A stretch of DNA of 64,000 nucleotides. Source: Maricurvus nonylphenolicus (GTDB lineage Bacteria; Pseudomonadota; Gammaproteobacteria; Pseudomonadales; Cellvibrionaceae). A model generated the notes under the pieces. It made no database searches and had not been told where the DNA came from. It saw only the letters and a list, made by a program, of their open reading frames with translations. The translations under genes were made by a program, and so were the position numbers. The stretch lies in NCBI RefSeq assembly GCF_042854845.1, contig NZ_AP031498.1, positions 3,844,001-3,908,000 of the forward strand. Direction: 5' to 3'. Numbering within the stretch: position 1 is the stretch's first letter; every line of letters begins with the position of its first letter. Below, piece after piece: positions 55,019 to 62,553 of this stretch.

Positions 55019-55564
55019 ATGAGAAATGTTTTATTATTAACATTTTTATCCATATTATCGTCTTTTGTGGCAGCAGATTATGAAGGAAGCTACGAGTACA
55101 GCAAATATAAGTACCCTAAAATAACAGAGTTTCTAAACAAGAATAACCCTGAAGGCATCTATTCCTCAGTGAATGTTGAAATGCCTAATGACGGTATCTT
55201 TAGTCTTGGCATGCATAAAGACCGAGAGTTACTGTTAGTAAATCACATCACATTTAATGTGACAGTCATTAACTATGGCTCTGCTTTAATTTCTAGGATT
55301 GGAGATAAATTTGAGCATTCGAGTATTGAGCTGCCTACTCCATACCAAATCAAACATGAGGGTGCTACTTATAGCCTCTACAAACCAGTATCTGAAGTTA
55401 AGAACGGTACTTTAATAGTGAACTATGCGTTCACGTGCAAGCAGCCAGCTAGCTTTGCCTCTGTGGGAGATTGTTCTGATCATAAGATTTATCAGACTGA
55501 GCTGAAATACCAATTCAAAGAAGGTAAATTAGCTCTTATTCAAGCTGATATAAAAATACAATAA
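55019..55564 (+). CDS. Exported protein of a cassette, unknown
   Basis: This 181-residue protein has a signal peptide (LLLTFLSILSSFVAA, cut near residue 19) and a mature beta-rich part with two Cys (FTCKQP, VGDCSD). VNYAFTCK and the C-terminal YQFKEGKLALIQADIKIQ are distinctive, but no family is recognised. It is AT-rich. The gene begins close to site 2, has a weak ribosome site, and its stop overlaps the next palindrome. Confidence 0.7.
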   Translation: MRNVLLLTFLSILSSFVAADYEGSYEYSKYKYPKITEFLNKNNPEGIYSSVNVEMPNDGIFSLGMHKDRELLLVNHITFNVTVINYGSALISRIGDKFEHSSIELPTPYQIKHEGATYSLYKPVSEVKNGTLIVNYAFTCKQPASFASVGDCSDHKIYQTELKYQFKEGKLALIQADIKIQ

Positions 55565-55622
55565 GCGGCTGGAACTGTTTATTCCTCTGCACCCCATAAA
55601 CAGCCCCTAAACCGGGCCTTAT
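55561..55622 (+). repeat. Palindromic attC-like site 3
   Basis: ATAAG at the start pairs with CTTAT at the end, and CTGTTTAT (55575-55582) pairs exactly with ATAAACAG (55596-55603). Ends of the form TAAG...CTTA replace the AAC...GTT core, so it is either a decayed attC or another palindrome. It starts at the stop of the upstream gene like the other sites. Confidence 0.4.
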
Positions 55623-55639
55623 GTTTCAAAGGTAGTGTT

Positions 55640-56017
55640 GTGAGATTTATATTTTTTATTCTAATATTTTCTTCTTGTGCGATGGCGAATAACTTCACAT
55701 TTAAAGAAAGTACGAAGCCTATTGAAAAACACAAAAAAACGTGCCTCAATCAAAATCCACCAATTCACAAAGCAAAATTCTATAAAACAGAATTAAGTGA
55801 GTTCGGGAAAAATGGTTGCAATGACATTCGTTCCAATAAGCCTTTCGAGGTGCTTTGCGACCTGGATCGTGTTACCAAATGCTATTCAACAAAATCATGG
55901 CAAACACGGAATCAGTACTTCGAACTAAATTCCGTGGTACAGGTGTCGAATATTAGCCATAAAATAGCCTTCTCTAACGGAGTAAAAATTGACACCATAT
56001 GCGCGCATTACAAGTAA
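55640..56017 (+). CDS. Small Cys-rich exported protein of a cassette, unknown
   Basis: This 125-residue protein begins with GTG at 55640, with AAAGG 7 nt upstream. It has a signal peptide (FFILIFSSCAMA) and a mature part with Cys pairs in KTCLNQ, NGCNDI, VLCDLD, TKCYST and TICAHY. No family is recognised. It is AT-rich, like its neighbours. Confidence 0.7.
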   Translation: MRFIFFILIFSSCAMANNFTFKESTKPIEKHKKTCLNQNPPIHKAKFYKTELSEFGKNGCNDIRSNKPFEVLCDLDRVTKCYSTKSWQTRNQYFELNSVVQVSNISHKIAFSNGVKIDTICAHYK

Positions 56018-56021
56018 AAAA

Positions 56022-56096
56022 TAACAAAGCCAATCAAACACGCCACGAAAATCGCGGTTTGACCTCTCTACCGCTCGGCCTTTTTGGGCCGTGCTA
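56022..56096 (+). repeat. Possible degenerate attC-like site 4
   Basis: TAACAAAGCC starts like site 1. Inside, TCAAAC-A-CGC (56034-56043) pairs with GCGGTTTGA (56054-56062), and CGGCC-TTTTTG-GGCCG makes a second small hairpin. The right end GTGCTATAC does not fit the core. The call rests on position and symmetry. Confidence 0.35.
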
Positions 56097-56116
56097 TACA
56101 ACCAAGGATAGGTGAT

Positions 56117-56554
56117 ATGGGTTTAATATTTAAGATAGCTGCTGGAGTAATTATAGGATTACTGACTATTCAGATAGTATCTATGAAATTGATAAATTAC
56201 GAAAACAAAAGAAAGGGTGAAGAATTGCATCTAGCGCAGGAACTTCGTAATAGGTCAATTATCCTTATGAATTCTGTGCACTTTTATTATAAGAAGCACA
56301 AGAAACTTCCGACCCTATTAGCTGATTTAAACTGCACATCACATGGTAAATGTGCAGCAGAAGAAAAAGATTCAGTATTTTATATAGCCTACCAAGATGA
56401 GTGGATTGTTGTTGAGCCATATATAATTTCATCAGATGTTAAATATCACTGCAAAGCGACTTTTCTAGATCGTATTGACCCCAGATTTCATCACTGCATT
56501 AAAATCGATGAATTGGAAATACCTCAATCAATTAAAGATTCTGCGATCAAGTAA
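56117..56554 (+). CDS. Small membrane-anchored protein of a cassette, unknown
   Basis: The frame is open from 56084, but ATG 56117 fits best, with AAGGATAGG upstream. The 145-residue product has one N-terminal membrane helix (about 5-22) and a soluble part with Cys in DLNCTSHGKCAAE, YHCKATF and HHCIKID. A short N-terminal helix followed by a globular part with paired Cys is reminiscent of pilin-like proteins, but there is no prepilin cleavage motif. Function is unknown. Confidence 0.7.
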   Translation: MGLIFKIAAGVIIGLLTIQIVSMKLINYENKRKGEELHLAQELRNRSIILMNSVHFYYKKHKKLPTLLADLNCTSHGKCAAEEKDSVFYIAYQDEWIVVEPYIISSDVKYHCKATFLDRIDPRFHHCIKIDELEIPQSIKDSAIK

Positions 56555-56561
56555 AATATAT

Positions 56562-56587
56562 GGGATCAACCCCTAGGGGCTGATCCC
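56562..56587. terminator. Hairpin after the last cassette gene
   Basis: GGGATCA-A-CCCC, loop TA, and GGGG-C-TGATCCC make an 11-bp stem with one mismatch, 8 nt after the stop of the gene at 56117. No T-run follows on the plus strand. It is probably the end of the cassette region transcript. Confidence 0.6.
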
Positions 56588-56863
56588 GCACTACACCAAG
56601 CCAGAAAAATCACCGCGGAATATAATGAAAGCCTTTCCATCTCTATAGCACCCGCTCTTTTTGCGTACAGGGTTAAAAAGCTACATTACATGGGTATTTT
56701 TCCACCCAATTGAAAGCACAAAATACCCATTAACTACTTACCCTTAATGGTTGCTCTGTTCCAAAGCCTGCAGCAGTACTGTGTCTTGTCCAATTTATTG
56801 TCAGCCATAAGATTGGCACAGATTTTTTATATCAGGGGTATATCAATCATGTAGCAGTTGAAA
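56588..56863. other. 276-bp AT-rich non-coding stretch with an 11-bp inverted repeat
   Basis: Together with the hairpin before it, this is over 300 nt without a gene. ATGGGTATTTT (56690-56700) is exactly complementary to AAAATACCCAT (56720-56730) with a 19-nt loop. There is no clear ribosome site before the following ATG at 56864. Nothing else was recognised. Confidence 0.4.
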
Positions 56864-57859
56864 ATGGATACCGCTTTACGCAACCCCAACCTGACATTTT
56901 CCGCTCCAGAGCTAGCTGGCCCCAAAGTAGGAGGCTCGGCAGGTCTGAAGTATCACGCTTTTTCCACCAGAGTGTTAAAAGATGAAGCCGAGGCTAAACA
57001 GTATGTTGCATCAACAGGGCTGAACGAAGACACCGGAGTAAGTCAAAGCTGGGGAACTGACACCAAACACGCTGTGATGCGCTCGCGTCGCGGCTCAATT
57101 GGTGGTTTGGTTAAACGTAGTGATGGTTCCCACGCAGTATGGCGAATGAGTTCTCATGCAACCAGTGAAGCGCTACAAGAGTCTACTCAGGATCATGCGG
57201 AGGCCAAATATCATCTAAAGGCTACTGAGTTAGCAACTGCGGCCACTAACACGCGCGGCACTAAGCAATCGGTCAATGCAGTATTAAGCGATTTTGGTAA
57301 GGTACAGTACATCCCACCCAGCTCTGACTATGCTCTTGGTTTTAACGCCTTCCAGCTAACAGAAGCGACCAACGCCACCTCGGTCTCAGGCACTGGCTTA
57401 GCTCGTAGTGTGAGTAAAGACGCGCGAGCCGATCTGTTTGCCCCCAGCATTGCCAGCATGCAGGACAGAGGAAAAAAACCAAACCCCTCTCAGGCTTTTC
57501 ACTCAGAACCGATGGCGATCTCTTTCCACAACACAGAGCGAGCAAAATTGGGTAAGCCTTCTCTGAGAGAATCCAGTGAGATGGTGGGCATTATGGAAAG
57601 CTTTCCTAACCAGATCTGTGCCCAGTGTGGTCCCATGATGAGCGAATATGTTGGCCCAGACAGTATGGTAGGAGGCAATCCAGGGGTGCCATTTGGCGGC
57701 CAAAAACCAGGAGGCCTTTTCCCTCATGAAGTGGTTGACTCCAGTGGAAAGCAGCTAGGCCAATCCACGGTATTTCGCGCACATCCTTCACAAGAACTGA
57801 CAACAGAAACGGCTAATGCGAAAGAGGTAAGAGCAATTCATGCTTACCATAAGGCTTAG
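56864..57859 (+). CDS. Protein with zinc-dependent deaminase-fold signature, possible toxin
   Basis: ATG 56864 is preferred to an in-frame TTG 6 nt upstream. The 331-residue protein has no signal peptide or membrane helix. The first 190 residues are not recognised. From about 195 on there is AFHSEPMAISFHN with His213 and Glu215, then FPNQICAQCGPMM with Cys252 and Cys255. The H-x-E ... C-x-x-C arrangement with about 37 residues between is the zinc and catalytic signature of the cytidine deaminase superfamily, and the order resembles deaminase domains of bacterial polymorphic toxins. No obvious immunity or secretion partner is adjacent. A nucleic-acid or nucleotide deaminase is plausible; the substrate is unknown. 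Confidence 0.65.
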   Translation: MDTALRNPNLTFSAPELAGPKVGGSAGLKYHAFSTRVLKDEAEAKQYVASTGLNEDTGVSQSWGTDTKHAVMRSRRGSIGGLVKRSDGSHAVWRMSSHATSEALQESTQDHAEAKYHLKATELATAATNTRGTKQSVNAVLSDFGKVQYIPPSSDYALGFNAFQLTEATNATSVSGTGLARSVSKDARADLFAPSIASMQDRGKKPNPSQAFHSEPMAISFHNTERAKLGKPSLRESSEMVGIMESFPNQICAQCGPMMSEYVGPDSMVGGNPGVPFGGQKPGGLFPHEVVDSSGKQLGQSTVFRAHPSQELTTETANAKEVRAIHAYHKA

Positions 57860-57996
57860 TGATTGATATCTTACTAATCTAAAGGGAAGACCCCATCACC
57901 ACAATAATATCCGGCAGCAGTTTCTAAAGTCCAACTCCAAACCGTACTCGGTGTTCTAAACTATATCTATTTAACCTATAAACTTCTGAGAGCTGC

Positions 57997-58731
57997 ATGC
58001 TTATAAAGAGCGCTTATATTGGACTACTCATCATATTACTTGCTTCATCACCTAGCTATGCAAGTAAGAAGCTGCTTTTCACGACAATACAAAAAAGCTC
58101 AGTACAAGCCATTTCTCATAAGGTTCTTGAAAAAGCCTACGCCCGGCTAGGGTTGGATATTGAAGTCTTAGAGCAACCCGGAAAGAGAGCTCTGCATTCA
58201 TCGAATAGCGGCGCCGTGGATGGCGAACTAAGCCGCATTGCCGGCATTAATGCTGAGTACGAAAACCTGCTGATGATTCCCATTGCTATTAACTCAGTAG
58301 AAATTATCGTGATGACGAAGGACATTATCTTTCCTGTCTCTGGATGGGAAAGTATCAGAGGTTATCGCATTGGTGTTGTACGGGGAATCATTTTTACCGA
58401 GCGGGGTACCCAAGGCATGCATGTCTCCCCCAGTAATAGCTATGAGCAGTTGTTTAAAATGTTAATGGGTGGGCGGGTAGATATTATTGTCATTCCCTAC
58501 GTTAGTGCGTTGGAGAATTTAAGAAAGAGTAACTACAGTGAAATTTATCGCTCACACGGCCTTAAAATACTGAAACCCGTTCTTACAGAACACGACTTGT
58601 ATCACTACCTTCATGTAAAACACCTTGCCCTAAAAGACAAACTGACGTCTGTCCTGGAAGATATGCAAAGCAGTGGCGAGATAGCAAAAATAAGACAGGA
58701 ATATATTGATAAGCTGTATAACGGCTTTTAA
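57997..58731 (+). CDS. Orphan family-3 periplasmic solute-binding protein
   Basis: This 244-residue protein has a signal peptide (1-22) and a family-3 (amino-acid type) binding fold with a LLFTTIQ start, DGELSRIAGINAEYENLLMIP and WESIRGYRIGVVRG. Its paralogue is encoded convergently at 58752, sharing DGELxR and YHYLHxK. No permease or ATPase gene is near, so it may act as a sensor or redox-related protein and not in transport. It is AT-richer than its paralogue. Confidence 0.85.
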   Translation: MLIKSAYIGLLIILLASSPSYASKKLLFTTIQKSSVQAISHKVLEKAYARLGLDIEVLEQPGKRALHSSNSGAVDGELSRIAGINAEYENLLMIPIAINSVEIIVMTKDIIFPVSGWESIRGYRIGVVRGIIFTERGTQGMHVSPSNSYEQLFKMLMGGRVDIIVIPYVSALENLRKSNYSEIYRSHGLKILKPVLTEHDLYHYLHVKHLALKDKLTSVLEDMQSSGEIAKIRQEYIDKLYNGF

Positions 58732-58751
58732 GACCGTAGATTACCTCTGCC

Positions 58752-59489
58752 CTACAAATCCAGCACACAAGACCGCCCCAACAGCCCCTCTCCCCGCATA
58801 TCAATAAACACCTGTGTCAACGGCTCCACCAAATGCCGATTCTTAATATGCAGGTAGTGATAGACATTACCTTCCATTAAATCCGGTTCATTAACTTTTA
58901 TATTATCAAGCGCCAGTGCTTTCATATTCAGCATGGCTTCATGCTTATCCATTACCCCCACTTCCAAGCGCCCCGCCGCCACCATTTTTAATAGCGCTTT
59001 GGCATTGGTGGTGTAGATCAATTCAGAATCCTCCAATAACTCAAAAAAACCAAAGCGGCCATGGATTACTCCTACGGTTTGATGTTTTAAAAACATCATG
59101 GATGGATAGGTATCCTTCTTCTGCGATACCGCTACCACGGCAACACAGCTGATGGGGTGTTCAACGCGGATTAGGCTTGGGTAATCTTCTTCATTGAGTT
59201 TGGCGCGGACTAGCTCGCCATCGGCAAACTGCGCTAAACCGGCTTGATAGAGGCTACGTTTGGGTGGGGCCGGGATCAGTTGAATTCGGTAATGGCCGAT
59301 GCGGTTATAGGCTGACTCGATCATCTCGCGGGCGGCTTCGGCTCGTGGATGTTCGATGGTCATAAAGCGCAGTACGGTCGGCTCTTCATCACTGGCATCA
59401 GGCGTAGCGGTATCGGCCATCGAGGGATGAATAGCCCAGATGCTTAGCAACAATAACCAACGGGGAAGAAAACCACAGAGCTTTGCCAT
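58752..59489 (-). CDS. Orphan family-3 periplasmic solute-binding protein, paralogue
   Basis: This 245-residue protein has a signal peptide (1-25, cut after SMA) and the same layout as the convergent gene at 57997: FADGELVRAKLNEEDYPSLI, VGVIHGRFGFFELL and VYHYLHIKNRHLVEPL. The two genes end 20 nt apart. The pair probably arose by duplication, with the other copy more diverged in base content. No transport partners are adjacent. Confidence 0.85.
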   Translation of the reverse strand: MAKLCGFLPRWLLLLSIWAIHPSMADTATPDASDEEPTVLRFMTIEHPRAEAAREMIESAYNRIGHYRIQLIPAPPKRSLYQAGLAQFADGELVRAKLNEEDYPSLIRVEHPISCVAVVAVSQKKDTYPSMMFLKHQTVGVIHGRFGFFELLEDSELIYTTNAKALLKMVAAGRLEVGVMDKHEAMLNMKALALDNIKVNEPDLMEGNVYHYLHIKNRHLVEPLTQVFIDMRGEGLLGRSCVLDL

Positions 59490-59552
59490 TGCACAACGTC
59501 TATAGCAGTACTTTACCTACTCAGTATAGACAATGGCCTGTGGACTGAGGGG

Positions 59553-60071
59553 CTAGACCATACGCCCGCGGCGGAAGCTTTTGGCCTTGGCCGACTTGAT
59601 CAGGTGCTGTTGGGTATTGGCATGGCAGATGGCGATAGCCAGGGCATCGGCAGCATCTTCCTGGGGTGTGCTGGGCAGTTTTAGCAAGGTTTTGACCATA
59701 TGCTGGACCTGGAACTTGTCCGCCCCGCCATTGCCTACGACTGACTGTTTTACTTTACGGGCTTCGTACTCGGCTACCGGCAGTTCGTGGTTTACCGCCG
59801 CAACTATGGCTGCCCCCCTCGCCTGCCCTAGTTTTAGTGCGGATCCGGCACTTTTGGCCATAAAGACGTGTTCGATGGCGACTTCCTGCGGGCAGTATTC
59901 TTCGATGATTTGGCTGACGGAATCGAAGATGACCTTTAAACGTTCGGGCAGGGTTACGTCGGGCACGCGGATGACGCCGCTGCCTACGTAGGAGCTTTTG
60001 CCGTTGACGTGGTTGATGATGCCGAAGCCGGTTTTGCGGGAGCCTGGGTCGATTCCTAGGATTAGGGCCAT
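59553..60071 (-). CDS. ruvC: Crossover junction endodeoxyribonuclease RuvC
   Basis: RuvC cuts Holliday junctions during recombination. The 172-residue protein has LGIDPGSRKTGFGII with Asp8, VAIEHVF with Glu67, and EDAADALAIAICH with Asp139 and Asp142, the four catalytic acids one residue higher than in E. coli. The expected ruvA and ruvB are not adjacent; binding-protein genes lie on both sides. Identification is secure. Confidence 0.97.
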   Translation of the reverse strand: MALILGIDPGSRKTGFGIINHVNGKSSYVGSGVIRVPDVTLPERLKVIFDSVSQIIEEYCPQEVAIEHVFMAKSAGSALKLGQARGAAIVAAVNHELPVAEYEARKVKQSVVGNGGADKFQVQHMVKTLLKLPSTPQEDAADALAIAICHANTQQHLIKSAKAKSFRRGRMV

Positions 60072-60118
60072 ATTGTTGCTGTGTCTTATTGCGTCTAGAT
60101 TCTCGCGTAATTCTCTGG

Positions 60119-60138
60119 ATTCCCGCTTTCGCGGGAAT
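60119..60138. repeat. ATTCCC-N8-GGGAAT repeat, copy 1
   Basis: ATTCCCGCTTTCGCGGGAAT is a perfect 8-bp palindrome with a 4-nt loop. It fits the dRS3-like pattern ATTCCC-N8-GGGAAT known from Neisseria and seen widely in proteobacteria. TAGATTCT upstream and GGCG downstream are shared with copy 2 at 62362. Confidence 0.8.
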
Positions 60139-60233
60139 GGCGGTAGTGGAGGATTATCGAGGTTCTGGATCGGCGCAATTAATTAGTGTTGAAACAGTGT
60201 CGCACAATCTTTGGCTGGTCGCTACTTGATGGG

Positions 60234-61064
60234 TTATTGCTTATCTTTAAAGGGATTATCAAGGAAGTATTGGTTTAACTGGGCCAGTTGCTGTTCGTCT
60301 ACGACAGACTTCTTCGACAGTGCCAGGTGCAGAGCATAGAGTGGCAGGTCGGATACTACATGGATCATTAAGTCGGTGGTACCGCCGTGGGTGTGGTAGG
60401 CCTCCATGGCTTCGTACAGGTCATCTACCTGGCCCAACATAATATCGGCTTGGCCTTCGCCAATCATGCGGGTGGCATCTTGTTTGAAGGTGATGGAGGG
60501 CAAGCGCTTTAGCAGCCCGGCTTCCTGCTGCTTTTGGAAAGCCGTTGCCAGCTGTGGGCTGACCTGCTCGGTGGTGTTCCAGACGATGTGGTAGTTGATC
60601 AGGTCATCGATGGAAGTAATATCGATGCTGGCATCGGCGCGACTGATGGCACCAATTTCCAGGCCGGCAACGGGGGCCTGTACCAGATTTAATTTGGAGT
60701 TTTTCGATAATTCCGGGTAAGGGCCCAACACAATATCGGCCTGGCCCAGGGAGACTTTTACGCGGCTGCGTGACAGGCGATCAAACTTAATGTCTAAATC
60801 GTAACCAATGTCGGCAAAGGCGGCTTTCAGGTGTGAGGCTAAGCGGCCGCTATCCTGGCTGGCGAGGTCGGCATCGCTACATATTAATGGGCAGTAATCC
60901 GGGGTTAGCATTAACAGTTTGATTTGATTTTGTGCACTAGCAGAAAATGCGCACCCCAATAATGCAACTGCTACCCCAAATGACCTATACCACTTCACAA
61001 CTAGTACCAATTTCTTAAAATTCTTAAAGGGATAGGTTTTACAGGGGGGAACGGTGTGTGTCAA
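60234..61064 (-). CDS. Orphan family-3 periplasmic solute-binding protein
   Basis: This protein of up to 276 residues has a hydrophobic N-terminal stretch ending in GCAFSASAQ, which is a signal peptide or possibly a lipoprotein signal (LLGC). The mature part has the family-3 binding fold, with SRSRVKVSLGQADIVLGPYP and GEGQADIMLGQVDDLYEAM. An internal start nearer the signal region is possible. No permease is near. It is the third such orphan in 5 kb. Confidence 0.85.
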   Translation of the reverse strand: MTHTVPPCKTYPFKNFKKLVLVVKWYRSFGVAVALLGCAFSASAQNQIKLLMLTPDYCPLICSDADLASQDSGRLASHLKAAFADIGYDLDIKFDRLSRSRVKVSLGQADIVLGPYPELSKNSKLNLVQAPVAGLEIGAISRADASIDITSIDDLINYHIVWNTTEQVSPQLATAFQKQQEAGLLKRLPSITFKQDATRMIGEGQADIMLGQVDDLYEAMEAYHTHGGTTDLMIHVVSDLPLYALHLALSKKSVVDEQQLAQLNQYFLDNPFKDKQ

Positions 61065-61110
61065 TGTAAGACGGCGAGTATTTCTGGGTAGTTCTATTCA
61101 ATAATTAAAT

Positions 61111-62304
61111 TCACGATAATCGGTGCTTAAAGTCCTGGTAACCAAAATCCCTCACCAGGCGCAGCTCATCGGTGTCGGCATTCCAAATCGCAATCGACGG
61201 TAAGTTAATACCGTTAAAGGTGGTGGTTTTTACCATGGTGTAGTGGGACATATCATCGAATATCAACCTGTCCCCCACCTGCAAGGGTTTGCTAAAACTG
61301 TAATCACCCAGCACGTCGCCAGAAAGGCAAGTCATACCGCCCAGACGATAGGTATAGGCTTTTTCATCGGCAGCCCCGGCTATGCCATCGACGGTAAGAA
61401 TATCCGGGCGATACGGCATCTCCAGGCTATCGGGCATATGGCAGGTGGCCGAGCTATCGATAATGGCTTGCGGTAAATCGTTAAAGCTTAAGTCCAGTAC
61501 TTCGGTTACCAATACGCCGGTGTTGATGGCTACCGCTTCGCCGGGTTCTAAATACACATCCAGGTTATGCCGATGGCGAAAATCTTTTATTAAGCCCACC
61601 AAACCAAACACGTCGTAGTCGGGACGGGTAATATGGTGACCACCACCAAAATTAATCCACTCAAGTTGTGAAAACCAACGGCCGAATTTTTGTTCTACCA
61701 CTTCCAGGGTACGAATCAGTGGCGCCAAATCTTGCTGGCATAGGGTATGAAAGTGGAAACCGCTGATCCCTTCCAGACTAATCCCATTAGCCAAACCTTT
61801 TTCCAGCTGCTCTAGCGTTACGCCCAAGCGCGATCCCGGTGCGCAGGGGTTGTACATGGCAAACTTGCCTTCCGAATGCTGCGGGTTAACCCGTAAACCA
61901 AATTGCAGTGATGGGCGTGTTGCCAATGCATCCAGAATCAGTGGCTGGAAGCGTTGCCACTGGTGCAGGGAATTAAATACCACGTGATCGGCGAGTTTTA
62001 AAATATCCCGCAACTCGTTTTCTTTATAGGCAGCGGAAAATACATGCACTTCACCGCCATATTCTTCACGCCCGAGGCGCGCTTCGTGTAAACCGCTGGC
62101 GCACGTGCCGGTTAAAAAACGCCCTACCAGGGGGGCCAGGCTCCACATGGAAAAGGCTTTTAATGCACTGAGTATTTTGGCCCCGCTTTCCACATGCACA
62201 CGATCGAGCAGTTTTAAATTGCGCTCAAGGGATACCTCGTCTACCACAAAGCATGGCGACGGCACGCGGCGGGAATCGAATTTTCGGAACGGGCTATCCT
62301 TCAT
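61111..62304 (-). CDS. nspC: Carboxynorspermidine decarboxylase
   Basis: NspC decarboxylates carboxynorspermidine or carboxyspermidine in the Vibrio-type polyamine pathway. The 397-residue PLP enzyme has the Schiff-base Lys49 in LSALKAFSMW, TGTCASGLHEA, FGLRVNPQHSEGK, and INFGGGHHITR, and ends in the alanine racemase/ODC C-terminal barrel. Its usual partner carboxy(nor)spermidine dehydrogenase is not in the window. Identification is strong. Confidence 0.95.
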   Translation of the reverse strand: MKDSPFRKFDSRRVPSPCFVVDEVSLERNLKLLDRVHVESGAKILSALKAFSMWSLAPLVGRFLTGTCASGLHEARLGREEYGGEVHVFSAAYKENELRDILKLADHVVFNSLHQWQRFQPLILDALATRPSLQFGLRVNPQHSEGKFAMYNPCAPGSRLGVTLEQLEKGLANGISLEGISGFHFHTLCQQDLAPLIRTLEVVEQKFGRWFSQLEWINFGGGHHITRPDYDVFGLVGLIKDFRHRHNLDVYLEPGEAVAINTGVLVTEVLDLSFNDLPQAIIDSSATCHMPDSLEMPYRPDILTVDGIAGAADEKAYTYRLGGMTCLSGDVLGDYSFSKPLQVGDRLIFDDMSHYTMVKTTTFNGINLPSIAIWNADTDELRLVRDFGYQDFKHRLS

Positions 62305-62361
62305 AGAATTCTGAATCTCGACACTTTATAGATTCTTTTGCTATTCGCCTGTAATTCATGG

Positions 62362-62381
62362 ATTCCCGCCTGCGCGGGAAT
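62362..62381. repeat. ATTCCC-N8-GGGAAT repeat, copy 2
   Basis: ATTCCCGCCTGCGCGGGAAT has the same stem as the copy at 60119 with a different 4-nt loop. Flanking TAGATTCT, TAATTC and GGCG are also partly shared, so the repeat unit is longer than the palindrome. It lies 58 nt upstream of the nspC start. Confidence 0.8.
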
Positions 62382-62461
62382 GGCGAAAAGCGTTTCCATT
62401 TTCCTTATATTCAGGATAGCAGGCTAAACGGTGACGGATGTGACACTTGCGATACAAAAAA

Positions 62462-62510
62462 AGGCCGGCAAAAGCCGGCCTGAGAGAGACGCCCGATCCG
62501 AAGACCGGGC
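62462..62510 (-). terminator. Two hairpins ending the di-haem peroxidase-like gene
   Basis: On the minus strand, AGGCCGGC-TTTT-GCCGGCCT (62481-62462) is a perfect 8-bp hairpin followed by seven T. Just before it, GCCCGGTC-TTCG-GATCGGGC (62510-62491) forms an 8-bp stem with a UUCG loop. Together they make a tandem terminator. Confidence 0.9.
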
Positions 62511-62553
62511 TAGGGAGGAAACTTACTTAAAATAATCGTTAAATCTAAGGCGA

